This document shows, in pieces, positions 42,331-51,042 of a stretch of DNA of 64,000 nucleotides. A program made the translations under genes and the position numbers. The stretch is from a virus. The notes beneath the pieces were generated by a model. That model had not been told where the DNA came from. It saw nothing but the letters and a program-made list of their open reading frames with translations, and did no database searches. Positions within the stretch are counted from its first letter, which is position 1, and each line of letters opens with the position of its first letter. The stretch lies in IMG/VR virus record IMGVR_UViG_3300028392_000049, positions 24,680 through 88,679 of that record. One strand, given 5' to 3'.

Positions 42331-43401
42331 TTAGTTAGTTTCGGCGATTACGATAGCCTGATCGGTAATGAGGCCCAGTCCGAAGATTGAGTACCATGCA
42401 AGGGCATGCTCACGACCGAAGTCAAGGATACCACCATCACGCAATTCAACTGGCAATGAGATAGCGTGACCGAAAGCGTTGTCACCAATGAAGATGGCGC
42501 TGTAGCGGTCTGCTGAACCATTACCTGTGAAGGTGTTAGGTGTTGTGTAGCCTCCACCAGCAGAAACAACAGGAGTCGAAACAGCTGTATCTGCGGTGTA
42601 GCTTGTGCCTGCTCCACCTGGAACCTTGAGAACCTGTGTGGTTTCAATGAACACGGTGTCGTACAAGCGACCGATTTCACCAAGCATGAAGTTACCAGGT
42701 GCGGCGTACTTCGTTACTTCAATGAATTCAGGGTTGTCGCGGAGCTTGCGGCTCTGGTGCGGGTGAACGAAAGCAACGTATGTTTCGCCCAGACGTGGGA
42801 TATTCTTGGTAGCAAGTGTTTCAACAGCGTCCTTGACGGTTGCAGTTGTAAGACTGAAGTTACCAGTCATCGATGCACGGCTTGTGCCCTTTGTACCATA
42901 GTCGTACCAGTTGTTGACTGCTGACAAGCTTGAACGGTCGTAACCGTAGATTGCTGACGTAGCACCGTAAAGGGTGTCGCGTGAAATCTGGTCAAGGTAG
43001 ATAGCCATGTTGCGACCCAGAAGACGTGAAGCCGAAGCCATAACATCATCGAAAGAAGCATTGAGGAGAAGTTCTGAAACAGCAAGCGCGTAGCCGTGCT
43101 CCGAAACTGTGATGCTGAACTGCTGTGCAGTCAAAGCATTTGTGGTCATACGTACGCCTTCAACCAATGGCTGTGCAAAGCCAAGGTTGTTGTAACGCAT
43201 GAAGTTGATTTGCAAACCTGGTGCAACACCAAGTTCTGTCTTCTTTACAGCAAACTGCTCAAAGCGAAGAATCGGCATAGCCTGGAAAAGGATTTCCTTT
43301 GACCAGATCTGCTGAATCGCCTGAGTAAGCTGCGAGTTTGTGCCTGAGTAGGCGGTAGGTGACGCGGCGAGATTGCCTGTACCTGTTAATGCGCTAGCCA
43401 C
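42331..43401 (-). CDS. major capsid protein
   Basis: A 356-residue protein from a GTG with TAGGAG upstream. The pattern (QIWSKEILFQAMPILRFEQF, VAPGLQINFMRYNNL, LLLNASFDDVMASASRLLGR, then FVHPHQSRKLRDNPEFIEVT) matches the N4 gp56/HK97-fold major capsid families. It lies after the scaffold and portal genes in transcription order. HK97 fold assigned by similarity of layout, not by structure. Confidence 0.85.
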   Translation of the reverse strand: MASALTGTGNLAASPTAYSGTNSQLTQAIQQIWSKEILFQAMPILRFEQFAVKKTELGVAPGLQINFMRYNNLGFAQPLVEGVRMTTNALTAQQFSITVSEHGYALAVSELLLNASFDDVMASASRLLGRNMAIYLDQISRDTLYGATSAIYGYDRSSLSAVNNWYDYGTKGTSRASMTGNFSLTTATVKDAVETLATKNIPRLGETYVAFVHPHQSRKLRDNPEFIEVTKYAAPGNFMLGEIGRLYDTVFIETTQVLKVPGGAGTSYTADTAVSTPVVSAGGGYTTPNTFTGNGSADRYSAIFIGDNAFGHAISLPVELRDGGILDFGREHALAWYSIFGLGLITDQAIVIAETN

Positions 43402-43437
43402 TTGTGACTCCTAGTTGTTGTTTTTTGATTTTTGGGA

Positions 43438-44229
43438 TTAACCGAACAAGCCCTTTGACTGCCCTTGAGCTTTGTTGCTCAAGAGTTGGCTACGATACTT
43501 AGCGTAATCATTCAACGACATAGACGAGATGTCTTCTGCCGTAAACTGACGGTTACCAGTTTCGATATCCAAAGGACCAGCATTCGAAGGGGTAGTGACT
43601 CTTGTTCCTGGCATATCCCTACGAGCAGCTTGCATAGCTTGCTGTGCTGCTTCTAGGATACTGGAGGACTTAGCCTTTAGTCCTTGAATACTGTCTTCAA
43701 TTTCTTCGGGGGTGTTACCTTGTACGTAGTCAATCAGATCAGGAATGATGTTCTCGGATTCCTGCTGAATGCGTTCTGTACGGTAACTGTTTAGTTCTGC
43801 AAACGACTTTTCGCGTTCCAGAAGAGCAAAGGCTCGTTCGCGTTCGTTACGCTCACGTTCCAGCTGCTCCGACCATTCAGTTTCCTTGACCTTAAGTAGG
43901 TCGCGGAGTTCAAGCTCTTCTTCTTGCTTGCGCTTAGATTCTTCAGCAATTTGGGCTTCGCGAGCGGTTTGCTCGGCTAGCTTCTGTGCTGATTCTTCTT
44001 CACGTTCACGCTTAATGGCATCAAGTTCTTCTTTGAGGCTACTAATTTGTGGGTAGAGCTTATCTTTTTCCTGGCTGCGAACTCGTGCCAAGTCCTCATC
44101 TGTGTATAACTTGTTTGAGTTTGCCGAAGTAGCAGCGGGTGCGTCAGCGCCCGAATTTACTGCTACTGGAGTTACGTTTGCTTCAGATGCAAAAGCATCT
44201 ACAGCGTCTGCATTTACAGAAGTTGTCAT
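43438..44229 (-). CDS. capsid scaffolding protein
   Basis: A 263-residue protein with an Ala/Asn-rich start, a long coiled coil between about residues 45 and 175 (LKEELDAIKREREEESAQKL, EELELRDLLKVKETEWSEQL) and a short C-terminal domain (TAEDISSMSLNDYAKYRSQL) that probably contacts the capsid. Coiled-coil-rich proteins between portal and major capsid genes are the usual scaffold; it organises procapsid assembly and is lost afterwards. Confidence 0.82.
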   Translation of the reverse strand: MTTSVNADAVDAFASEANVTPVAVNSGADAPAATSANSNKLYTDEDLARVRSQEKDKLYPQISSLKEELDAIKREREEESAQKLAEQTAREAQIAEESKRKQEEELELRDLLKVKETEWSEQLERERNERERAFALLEREKSFAELNSYRTERIQQESENIIPDLIDYVQGNTPEEIEDSIQGLKAKSSSILEAAQQAMQAARRDMPGTRVTTPSNAGPLDIETGNRQFTAEDISSMSLNDYAKYRSQLLSNKAQGQSKGLFG

Positions 44230-44358
44230 ACTATTTCCTTAGTTTTCTCTGGGTCGTTTTCCGAATTTGGGTTAATCCCGTAACACATTTGACCGAACAT
44301 TTGTTTCTATACTTATTTTTGTACGAATACACGCCGTTGTCTGGTTAAACTAGTGCGT

Positions 44359-46083
44359 TTACTCGTACTCTGACGGAGCCCTTCGGTTAGGAAGAGTTGT
44401 TCCGTAAGCCTTTGTAACGAGGTCCATGCGAAGCTGTTGTTCGGCCTCTGAGGACGCAATGAGTGCACCATCCAATGGAGGTGCTACTGGAGGCACTGTC
44501 TCAGCACCAGGAGCAGGTGCAGAAGGGCCGCCAGGCTGTCCTGGACCCATAGGAACTGGTTGACCACCAAGTCCGCCTGAGAGCATTCCTGTGAGTTCAG
44601 CGATGGTATTTTCAATTTGAGTTTGTACCAACTTAACAGCGCCATCAGCCTTAGCATCTTGCAAGAGTTCCATACGAATTTCTTCAAGCTTTTCGTAAGG
44701 GAATTCTTCGCCAAGCGTGCGCAAAGCACCAGCCTTTGACTCTAGTCCCAAAGACATCTTGGTCTGTACCTCGTTAAGTACAATCAGTTTATCCAAAGGC
44801 AATGGTGGCATGAAATGAACTTCATTTTGATAAGTCAATGGATCATTGATATCAAGAATTTGGGCTTCTCCTTGATTTAATGCGCCTTCAATAGCAGGGT
44901 TCCAAATAAGAGCTTCAGGTTCTTTGATGGCAAGATTAAGAAGGATTAGTTCGTTAATACGTTGAATGCCACGCTTGTACTGAGTAATCTTCTGGTGCCA
45001 CTTATTCATTAAAGGTTGGAACTGAATAGAAAGTGCAACACCAGAGGTGTTAGAAATGGGTTGCGCCATGCCCAAAGCAGTTTCAGGAACGCCCACCATT
45101 TCGTGCATGGCCTTCTTCATTAGGGCTAGGAACTCCATAGCGCCCTTTAAGCCCTGTGAGCCACCCTCAAGGTTTTGAACCTTAGCGTCCTTAGGAAGAC
45201 CGCCCCAGACCTTGTTAGCGCCCTTCTCTAACTGATTAGCCTTAGCTCCAGTAATAACAGTAACAGGAGCAGCGTGGTAGTTAACAATGTCGGCAATGTC
45301 CGTAGAAACTTCATTGTACGTACGGTTGATTGGGATAATGTCGTAGCAGTCGGCAAGACCCCAAGGAGAGCCTGAAACGCGAACATTAGGAATATGAATG
45401 ATAGGAATAGTGCCGAGAGGATTAGGTCGTGAATCAATAAGTTCGTCATTGATATACTCCTCAATAATGTCATCTGTCAAGATTTCAGTGTAAGTGAATA
45501 CCTGCCGAGTTCCTTCAAGCGAGGTGCCCCAGAATCGGTACTTTAGCTTGAATCGGATCAACCGTTCGCGGTCATGCGGGTGAAACTCGGGGAAACAAAA
45601 CGATGCGTTAAGTGGCAAGATGCGAACCTTGCCTGGGTGCATACGACCAATGGTGTCAGCGTAAGCTTCTTCATAAGCAACCTTAACAAAGCAATCTCCA
45701 GAGACTGAGCCTTGCTGACCCATTTCCCAAAGCACAGTACCTTTGTCGTTGTCAGTATCCCAAACGCGTTCTAGAAGATCGGGCACAATGCCTTCGGTCT
45801 GCTTAGGGCTACGGAAGTGCATTCCATGCCCAAATGAGAAGTTGATAATGTAATCTGTGAGCGCACGGTAATAGTTAAATACCATTGAGGGCTCACCAGC
45901 CTGACGGCGGTAAGATGTATGATGGCCTAGGTACATAGCCCAGTTAAGGGAATAACGGTTTAGGCGGGGGCCGTGAACTTCAAATTCTTCATCAGCAAGT
46001 TCTACAAGACCCAAAGGTGAAATGGAGATAGTAAGGTCAGACGATGCCGCCCTATAACTGGGTGGCGAGAAGTCAATACTCAT
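44359..46083 (-). CDS. portal protein
   Basis: A 574-residue protein with the SPP1/HK97-type portal layout: NYYRALTDYIINFSFGHG, PIIHIPNVRVSGSPWGLADC, MKKAMHEMVGVPETALGMAQ, SGVALSIQFQPLMNKWHQKI. The C-terminal about 90 residues are Pro/Gly/Ala-rich and probably face the head interior. It forms the dodecameric DNA gate joining head and tail. It lies downstream of the terminase in the transcript. Confidence 0.88.
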   Translation of the reverse strand: MSIDFSPPSYRAASSDLTISISPLGLVELADEEFEVHGPRLNRYSLNWAMYLGHHTSYRRQAGEPSMVFNYYRALTDYIINFSFGHGMHFRSPKQTEGIVPDLLERVWDTDNDKGTVLWEMGQQGSVSGDCFVKVAYEEAYADTIGRMHPGKVRILPLNASFCFPEFHPHDRERLIRFKLKYRFWGTSLEGTRQVFTYTEILTDDIIEEYINDELIDSRPNPLGTIPIIHIPNVRVSGSPWGLADCYDIIPINRTYNEVSTDIADIVNYHAAPVTVITGAKANQLEKGANKVWGGLPKDAKVQNLEGGSQGLKGAMEFLALMKKAMHEMVGVPETALGMAQPISNTSGVALSIQFQPLMNKWHQKITQYKRGIQRINELILLNLAIKEPEALIWNPAIEGALNQGEAQILDINDPLTYQNEVHFMPPLPLDKLIVLNEVQTKMSLGLESKAGALRTLGEEFPYEKLEEIRMELLQDAKADGAVKLVQTQIENTIAELTGMLSGGLGGQPVPMGPGQPGGPSAPAPGAETVPPVAPPLDGALIASSEAEQQLRMDLVTKAYGTTLPNRRAPSEYE

Positions 46084-46126
46084 TTACACATCTCTCCAAG
46101 TAGTAGACTTAATAATACCATAGTTC

Positions 46127-46438
46127 TTAACCACGTAGATGTTCGCCACGAATCAAGTTACGCCCCATAGGCTTAGTAACTTTTTTCTTTTGGGCGGCTT
46201 CTTTTTTGTCTTGCTCTTCTTTTACGTAGTCGCGGAAACGTGGGTCAATATCTTTTTCATGGTCAACAAATCTTCCGCCAACTTGAATGTAGCGCGAGTG
46301 TACCCAGTGGGCAGCAGCAGGTGACGGGTATACGCGAAACTTAGATTTAGCCTGTGCGACATACATGTTCCACAACTTAGGGTTAGCAGGCAACTGCTTA
46401 GGACCTTGTTGTACAGACTTGCCTTGAATAAGAGCCAT
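46127..46438 (-). CDS. DUF5872-like small virion protein
   Basis: A 103-residue basic protein. PKLWNMYVAQAKSKFRVYPS followed by AHWVHSRYIQVGGRF fits the pattern of a short conserved phage protein family (P-x-LW ... AK-x-KF-x-x-YPS ... W ... Y ... GG). The C-terminus is Lys/Arg-rich. It lies between portal and terminase, usually occupied by head maturation genes. Confidence 0.55.
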   Translation of the reverse strand: MALIQGKSVQQGPKQLPANPKLWNMYVAQAKSKFRVYPSPAAAHWVHSRYIQVGGRFVDHEKDIDPRFRDYVKEEQDKKEAAQKKKVTKPMGRNLIRGEHLRG

Positions 46439-46456
46439 GATAAATCCTTAGTGCCC

Positions 46457-46481
46457 CCCTCTAGCGTAAGGATCTAGAGGG
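46457..46481. other. hairpin between two head-associated genes
   Basis: CCCTCTAG/CTAGAGGG with a 9-nt loop. There is no U-tract on either strand, so it could be a weak terminator, a processing site or a barrier protecting the downstream message. Confidence 0.45.
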
Positions 46482-46503
46482 AGGCGTCCCAGGTAGCGGG
46501 CTA

Positions 46504-46908
46504 TTAGTCCTGAACGACAGCAGGGCTTAGGCGGAACTGATGTCCACCATCGCGGAAGACCTCTTCAAAATGATTGTCGCCATGGTCAGCAAAAGCTTCC
46601 GAGGCAAACTCATTAAGAACAGTTGGTGCTTCCACCCAAGCAGCAGAACCAACGTGAGCACGCTCACGCATTGTTTCTTCAGGGAACTTTTCGAAGACGT
46701 TCTGGTTGTGGTTCGGACGGCCTGGTGCTGGGATGTATCCCTGCATAGCGCCCTTGGTGAACTCCATAGGAACATCGGTATCTGTTGCGATACCTTCTTC
46801 AAAACGTAGCGGACCACGTTGACCAGGCAGGGCTGGGCTCATGGTACGGTCGTATACAGTGCCTGGACGCTCTGGGAGCTGTGGCGCTGGTGCGATAATT
46901 TCTGACAT
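46504..46908 (-). CDS. conserved small virion-associated protein
   Basis: A 134-residue Pro/Glu/Phe-rich protein (TMSPALPGQRGPLRFEEG, IATDTDVPMEFTKGAMQGYI). No enzymatic motifs. It follows the terminase gene and a possible promoter gap (46909-46993). Possibly a head-associated or packaging accessory protein; function unknown. Confidence 0.55.
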   Translation of the reverse strand: MSEIIAPAPQLPERPGTVYDRTMSPALPGQRGPLRFEEGIATDTDVPMEFTKGAMQGYIPAPGRPNHNQNVFEKFPEETMRERAHVGSAAWVEAPTVLNEFASEAFADHGDNHFEEVFRDGGHQFRLSPAVVQD

Positions 46909-46993
46909 TGGGAGAATCTCCTTAAATTAAGGTTGAGGTTACCTCACTTAAAATTGTGCCATTTATTAAGTGATTTGTATGACTAAACGCGAC

Positions 46994-48574
46994 TTATCTG
47001 TAGAATGGTGAGCTTGATGTTTCTGCCTCTGGCATGGTGATGTCCAGAGTCAAAGAGCAAGCAATAGCAAGCGAGTCAGCATAATCATCATGAGCGTGTG
47101 CCTCATCAGGGGCTGCTGCCATGAAGTTAGGTCCCTTGAACTTAGTCTCAAGGTCGGTCATCTGTTGGTAAAAGCGCTTCCAGTTGCGTAAACGGCGGGT
47201 CTTAGCGTGGGCAGGAAAACCTACCATGCGGCGGTCAATAAGTTGTTTGAGATGCTTCCAACGCTTAGATTGCTCGGTTGGGCTACTTGTTAGAGAGATT
47301 ACATCGGCTCGTGGCATTAATAGCTTAAGGCGCTGAGCTACTGCGTCACCAACACCATTAGCATCTACTCCAATAAGGAACACATTGTAGTTTGAGAGAA
47401 AAGTTTGAATTTGGAAATACTGGTCTTCCCAGTCATCTCCTTGAATTTCAAGCCAGTTAAGTACTCGGTGGTCATAGTACCCAAACTCATCTGGGCGATC
47501 CCAGTCCACCCATACAACAGTAACTACCGTTGAGTCCATTTTTCGGGCAGGGTCAATACCGACCACAACAGGGCTACGATGCCACGAGCGAACAACTTCT
47601 TGACTGGTATCACCTAGATCATCCATAACTGTAGAGGTAATGAACATACCCTTTTCCAACATCCACTTACAGTTGTAAGACATTTGGAATTCATCTGAGT
47701 CTTCGCCAATGCGCATGACTTCTTTTTTAATGAACTTTTCGTACTTAGGGTTGATTTTAGAGACGTCTCGCCAGTCCCACTGAAAGTGATTTTGGCGCTT
47801 GCCCCTGTTAGTTTGACGGCGCTTATTGAGTTGAATAGAGCGGTAAAAGTTGTTCTTAACGTTTGTTGGCGTTCCTGTCTTAACCATTGTTCCTGAGTAG
47901 TATGCGAGCATAGGGCTAATAGATTTAGATACAATAAAGTCATCAGCGCCTTGACACTCATCAATAACTACTAGGTGAAATGACTTAGATTCAATTTTAG
48001 CGCGAGGGTTAGCCGTCATCATCATAAGTGTAGAACCAGAGTTCTTAAGTTTGATCTGACGGGTAATGCCAGGAACTTTTCCTAAAGAGTCGTCAATTTC
48101 AGAATCGTTAAGGATTTCTTGAGCACGTTCGGATGTAAGGCGATTGACAGTTCTACCAAACAGCGTTTCTACCTGCCCTTCAACAGGAGCAAACATGCCA
48201 ATCCAGATACCATCTTTAAACTGCCCAAGTAAGTCTGGGTACATTTGAGCAAGGCGCGGAAGTAGAACCATAAGTGTGGCTACTGTGTTAGCAATGGTTT
48301 CAGACTTGCCAGACTGGCGTGCTGCGAGGGCTGTAATCTCTTCGCCATCGTTAATAATGACGGATTCCATAATTCGGCGGGCTAGCGGAATTTGATAGGG
48401 GTGAAGCCCATGACCTACAAGGGCTTCCATAAACTGCATCATTTTGTCAATGAGCATGGCGACAAATTCTTTAGATAATTCGTCTAACTCTTCTTCTTCA
48501 GGTTCATTAAGCAGAATGTCGGGGTTCTGCTCATCTTCCTCTGAAGACTCTAAATAGAACTGATGTTCAGTCAT
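46994..48574 (-). CDS. terL: terminase large subunit
   Basis: A 526-residue protein. ATPase: Walker A ARQSGKSET near residue 85, Walker B LVVIDECQ near residue 202. Nuclease: GIDPARKMDS near residue 346, GVDANGVGDAV near residue 404, and DDYADSLAIACSL near residue 493. It cuts and pumps DNA into the head through the portal. No small subunit gene was recognised nearby. Confidence 0.93.
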   Translation of the reverse strand: MTEHQFYLESSEEDEQNPDILLNEPEEEELDELSKEFVAMLIDKMMQFMEALVGHGLHPYQIPLARRIMESVIINDGEEITALAARQSGKSETIANTVATLMVLLPRLAQMYPDLLGQFKDGIWIGMFAPVEGQVETLFGRTVNRLTSERAQEILNDSEIDDSLGKVPGITRQIKLKNSGSTLMMMTANPRAKIESKSFHLVVIDECQGADDFIVSKSISPMLAYYSGTMVKTGTPTNVKNNFYRSIQLNKRRQTNRGKRQNHFQWDWRDVSKINPKYEKFIKKEVMRIGEDSDEFQMSYNCKWMLEKGMFITSTVMDDLGDTSQEVVRSWHRSPVVVGIDPARKMDSTVVTVVWVDWDRPDEFGYYDHRVLNWLEIQGDDWEDQYFQIQTFLSNYNVFLIGVDANGVGDAVAQRLKLLMPRADVISLTSSPTEQSKRWKHLKQLIDRRMVGFPAHAKTRRLRNWKRFYQQMTDLETKFKGPNFMAAAPDEAHAHDDYADSLAIACSLTLDITMPEAETSSSPFYR

Positions 48575-48616
48575 GTCTTATTACCTCTTGAGGCGTAGGT
48601 GTAATGTTATCCGTAA

Positions 48617-48648
48617 CTAATCATGTGATTAGCGTGTCTCGTTCTATA
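48617..48648 (-). promoter_or_regulatory. candidate promoter with inverted-repeat operator upstream of terminase
   Basis: On the minus strand TTGTAT is followed 18 bases later by TATAGA (at 48643-48648). Just downstream of the -10-like site, CTAATCA-TG-TGATTAG (48617-48632) is a perfect 7-bp inverted repeat with 2-nt spacer, placed where an operator would overlap the transcription start. The promoter call is weak; the repeat is plain. Confidence 0.4.
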
Positions 48649-48710
48649 TCAGGCTAACTGAGTTCCATACAACAATCTTGTTAAAATACAACTTTTTGTA
48701 CAAAAGAAAA

Positions 48711-48728
48711 CCCCAACCGAAGCTGGGG
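48711..48728 (-). terminator. intrinsic terminator upstream of the terminase operon
   Basis: On the minus strand CCCCAGC-TTCG-GTTGGGG is followed by TTTTCTTTT, a typical intrinsic terminator ending the transcript of the gene cluster at 48774-50024. Confidence 0.85.
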
Positions 48729-48773
48729 TAATCTTTGTCACCTTAGGAGAGGATAAGAAGTGAGCAGTTATAA

Positions 48774-49010
48774 CTATAGCATACTACGCTTATGTAACTC
48801 GGCTACTAGATAATGAATAGCCTCCGCACCGATAAGCATGTCACTTAAATCAGTTATTGCTTTAGTCTTTATATACGCAGACGTAGCTCTATTAGTCTCA
48901 TTCATTGCCTGCTCAATCCATAATGGAAGATCTGCAGTAGGGATGCGCTCTACTCGCCTAACCAGTTTTTCGGAGAACGCGATAGGGGGTTGCGGCTTTT
49001 TCCAAAACAT
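48774..49010 (-). CDS. hypothetical protein upstream of terminase
   Basis: A 78-residue protein. The ATG at 49010 overlaps the previous stop (TAATG), preferred over an earlier in-frame start. It begins with MFWKKPQ, the same aromatic-basic tag as the 2745 protein, and ends in a helix (AEAIHYLVAELHKRS). It may bind DNA or protein; not recognised. Confidence 0.5.
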   Translation of the reverse strand: MFWKKPQPPIAFSEKLVRRVERIPTADLPLWIEQAMNETNRATSAYIKTKAITDLSDMLIGAEAIHYLVAELHKRSML

Positions 49011-49273
49011 TAGTCCCATTCTAAAAGCTCCTCTAATGTTACGTCTAACTCTCTTCCCCAAATTGCTGCTGTAAGCGCCTCAGTCTCATCCTGAGCTCTT
49101 CCAAACCACCCAATAACCAAGCCAGGCTTAGTGAAAGGTAATCTAAAAACAAGGCAACTGCCTTTACGATAAGGCTCATCGATTTCATTAGTCCATCCCT
49201 TTTCTACAATAGGTAAAGCATTCCTATGTGGGTATTTAATTATCTGTCCGTATAGTGATCCAATATTAATCAT
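49010..49273 (-). CDS. hypothetical protein
   Basis: An 87-residue beta-rich protein (GSCLVFRLPFTKPGLVIGWF) with an acidic end (LEELLEWD). No motif seen. TAATG overlap with the next gene and one-base contact with the KTSC gene show co-translation. Confidence 0.5.
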   Translation of the reverse strand: MINIGSLYGQIIKYPHRNALPIVEKGWTNEIDEPYRKGSCLVFRLPFTKPGLVIGWFGRAQDETEALTAAIWGRELDVTLEELLEWD

Positions 49274-49758
49274 TATTTATTTCTTCCTATAATTTGATCA
49301 ATTGTGGCGTACTTTCCCGCTTGCGCTTTACGGGATTGTTTAGCCTTCTTAGAGTAGTAACTCTGTGAGTGACCAGATACCTCACCTTTATTAGACCAGT
49401 TATCAAGTTCGCCCTGCATATATTTACCTTTAGAGTCAGCAAGCCTAAACTCACGCCACAAAGACGGGGGAACATCGTAGTAGTTGTAAAGGGTCCCATC
49501 TCTAAATTGAATAGTTAAAATAAAGTTCTTTTTATCGTATCCAGCAGCCAATGTACGCGGCTGCTCTACGTTAGAAGTAGAAGTAGGGTTATCTGTTAGT
49601 GGGGCCCATTTTGAGCCGTCAGAGGCCTCTTCTGGGGTACTAACATTCTCAGGATCTGGCTGGTCAAGCTCTAGTTGCTCAAGTTCTTCTTGGAGCATGC
49701 TGGAGTAATCTTGTTGATTTAAGTCACTCCAGAGTTCATCTGGTTCGTAAACGGACAT
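49273..49758 (-). CDS. KTSC-domain protein
   Basis: A 161-residue protein. An acidic N-terminal half (SMLQEELEQLELDQPDPEN) precedes a KTSC-type beta domain: RTLAAGYDKKNFILTIQFRD, GTLYNYYDVPPSLWREF, ADSKGKYMQGEL. KTSC domains are common in phage and bacterial proteins of unknown function, sometimes near lysyl-tRNA-related genes. The C-terminus is basic. Confidence 0.72.
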   Translation of the reverse strand: MSVYEPDELWSDLNQQDYSSMLQEELEQLELDQPDPENVSTPEEASDGSKWAPLTDNPTSTSNVEQPRTLAAGYDKKNFILTIQFRDGTLYNYYDVPPSLWREFRLADSKGKYMQGELDNWSNKGEVSGHSQSYYSKKAKQSRKAQAGKYATIDQIIGRNK

Positions 49759-50024
49759 CAGTCCTCACATTCGTGTTGTGCAGTTTCCGTGTCGCGAACA
49801 CGGGCATGGCAATCATAGCACCTAAGCCACACAGGAGGTTCAAAGTTATTTTGAGCAGTGGCTCCGTCTGCAAAGTCCGACCCATCTTCAGGAAATGCTT
49901 GGTCGTACTCATAATTAACGGGTTCTTGAGCAAATAGCTCTGGGGGGAACGGGCCCATAGGACGCGTAATTCTGGTGGGAACTGGGTGCCCTTGAAAAGT
50001 TTCTACTGTCCTAATTACATGCAT
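49758..50024 (-). CDS. small Pro-rich zinc-knuckle protein
   Basis: An 88-residue protein, Pro/Phe-rich at first (PVPTRITRPMGPFPPE), with a C-terminal knuckle RCYDCHARVRDTETAQHEC providing four Cys/His ligands. Ends one base into the KTSC gene. Unknown role. Confidence 0.5.
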   Translation of the reverse strand: MHVIRTVETFQGHPVPTRITRPMGPFPPELFAQEPVNYEYDQAFPEDGSDFADGATAQNNFEPPVWLRCYDCHARVRDTETAQHECED

Positions 50025-50041
50025 AGACTAATGATAGCAAA

Positions 50042-50063
50042 AAAGCGCCCCGTAGGGCGCTTT
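50042..50063 (-). terminator. intrinsic terminator after the holin-like cluster
   Basis: AAAGCGCCC/GGGCGCTTT with a CGTA loop; on the minus strand it ends with TTTTTTGC. Separates the holin-like genes from the 49758 gene. Confidence 0.85.
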
Positions 50064-50071
50064 CCTGGAAG

Positions 50072-50338
50072 TTAAGATTTACGTGGTTTACTAGCGCTGG
50101 CAACTTCGTTGTCAACTTTAGCAAACGCTGCATCAATCTCGTCATGCGTAAGGTCTCCGTCAATAAGGTAAGACCTAGCAAGCTCTTCGGATACGACTGC
50201 TACGCCCATGAGGGCGGCAAGACCAGCGGTCTTCCATACAGCAATACCCACTAGCGACCCTGCGCCTATAGTTCCTAGACCAGTAGCAATAATTACGGCA
50301 ACCATACGGCTCACTATTGCGCGAGCTTTGCGTAACAT
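50072..50338 (-). CDS. holin-like membrane protein
   Basis: An 88-residue protein with two transmembrane stretches (VAVIIATGLGTIGAGSLVGI and TAGLAALMGVAVV), a basic N-terminus and an acidic-then-basic C-terminal tail (DLTHDEIDAAFAKVDN). The size and topology suit a class II holin. It is the last of three small membrane genes, placed without gaps. Confidence 0.55.
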   Translation of the reverse strand: MLRKARAIVSRMVAVIIATGLGTIGAGSLVGIAVWKTAGLAALMGVAVVSEELARSYLIDGDLTHDEIDAAFAKVDNEVASASKPRKS

Positions 50339-50599
50339 TTACTTAACCTTTTTAGCCGACTTTGCTGATGCCTCTACAACTTCAGTAGCAATCTCAGCTA
50401 TTTCTGGCGGAAGTGCGTTAATGCCAAACTTTACTTCGTTTGGGTTTAAGGCTGCAATAATTGGACCAAACGCACCCGCAAGAGCGGCTACTGCCAAGTC
50501 TTTAGGTTCGGTTTTGCCTGCAGCAAAAGCAGCAGCAATAGCAGCAATAGCAGCATAAGCGTATTGTTCTGCAATAGCAATAAGTTTCTTGTTGTTCAT
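50339..50599 (-). CDS. holin-like / membrane-associated protein
   Basis: An 86-residue protein from the ATG at 50599. Two Ala/Ile-rich hydrophobic segments (YAYAAIAAIAAAFAAG and LAVAALAGAFGPIIAAL) separated by KTEPKD, then an amphipathic basic tail. Paired with the membrane genes on either side it may form part of a holin/antiholin set. Confidence 0.55.
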   Translation of the reverse strand: MNNKKLIAIAEQYAYAAIAAIAAAFAAGKTEPKDLAVAALAGAFGPIIAALNPNEVKFGINALPPEIAEIATEVVEASAKSAKKVK

Positions 50600-50606
50600 G
50601 ATTCTC

Positions 50607-50879
50607 CTAATTAGGACGGTTGTTGTCAATGTGATGCTCAAGACGATCTTGAAGCTTCTCTACTTGACGTTCAATACGGTTGACAGCATCGCGCATACTG
50701 GATCCGCCATTTGGCTTATACTGCGTTTCTAACGCGTCTAATCTATCCGTAATTTCGTCAAGTTTTTCTAAACGAGTAGTTATTTTATTAACAAATCTAA
50801 AACCCGCGTATAAAAGTCCAATAATTTCAATAACAGTGATTAGAATCTGAGAGGCTGAACTGGTGTCAGAAAGCGACAT
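50607..50879 (-). CDS. membrane-anchored coiled-coil protein (holin or spanin accessory)
   Basis: A 90-residue protein from the ATG at 50879 with AAGG upstream. One transmembrane segment (ILITVIEIIGLLYAGFRFV) is followed by a coiled coil (LEKLDEITDRLDALE and VNRIERQVEKLQDRLEHHI). This design is common in actinophage lysis cassettes. It starts the minus-strand lysis operon next to the divergent whiB gene. Confidence 0.55.
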   Translation of the reverse strand: MSLSDTSSASQILITVIEIIGLLYAGFRFVNKITTRLEKLDEITDRLDALETQYKPNGGSSMRDAVNRIERQVEKLQDRLEHHIDNNRPN

Positions 50880-51042
50880 GCTAAGGACCTTAATAGTGAG
50901 GTTAAATGTGCTTATACCATGGTGTTGTACTAATAAAAACCCGTTACTACAATTAAACCGTATTTTGCATGGTACGTCTTGCTCAATTTGCATTTGTCAT
51001 ACACATGCTGTACGATTTCTGTAACTTACTTAGGAGAACACC
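50880..51042. promoter_or_regulatory. divergent intergenic region between lysis operon and whiB
   Basis: Only 163 bases separate the minus-strand lysis operon from the plus-strand whiB gene. On the plus strand TTTGCA (near 50988) and TACGAT (51011) are 18 bases apart, a possible promoter for whiB; on the minus strand a TATAAG-like -10 lies near 50915. Both are weak matches. Confidence 0.35.
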
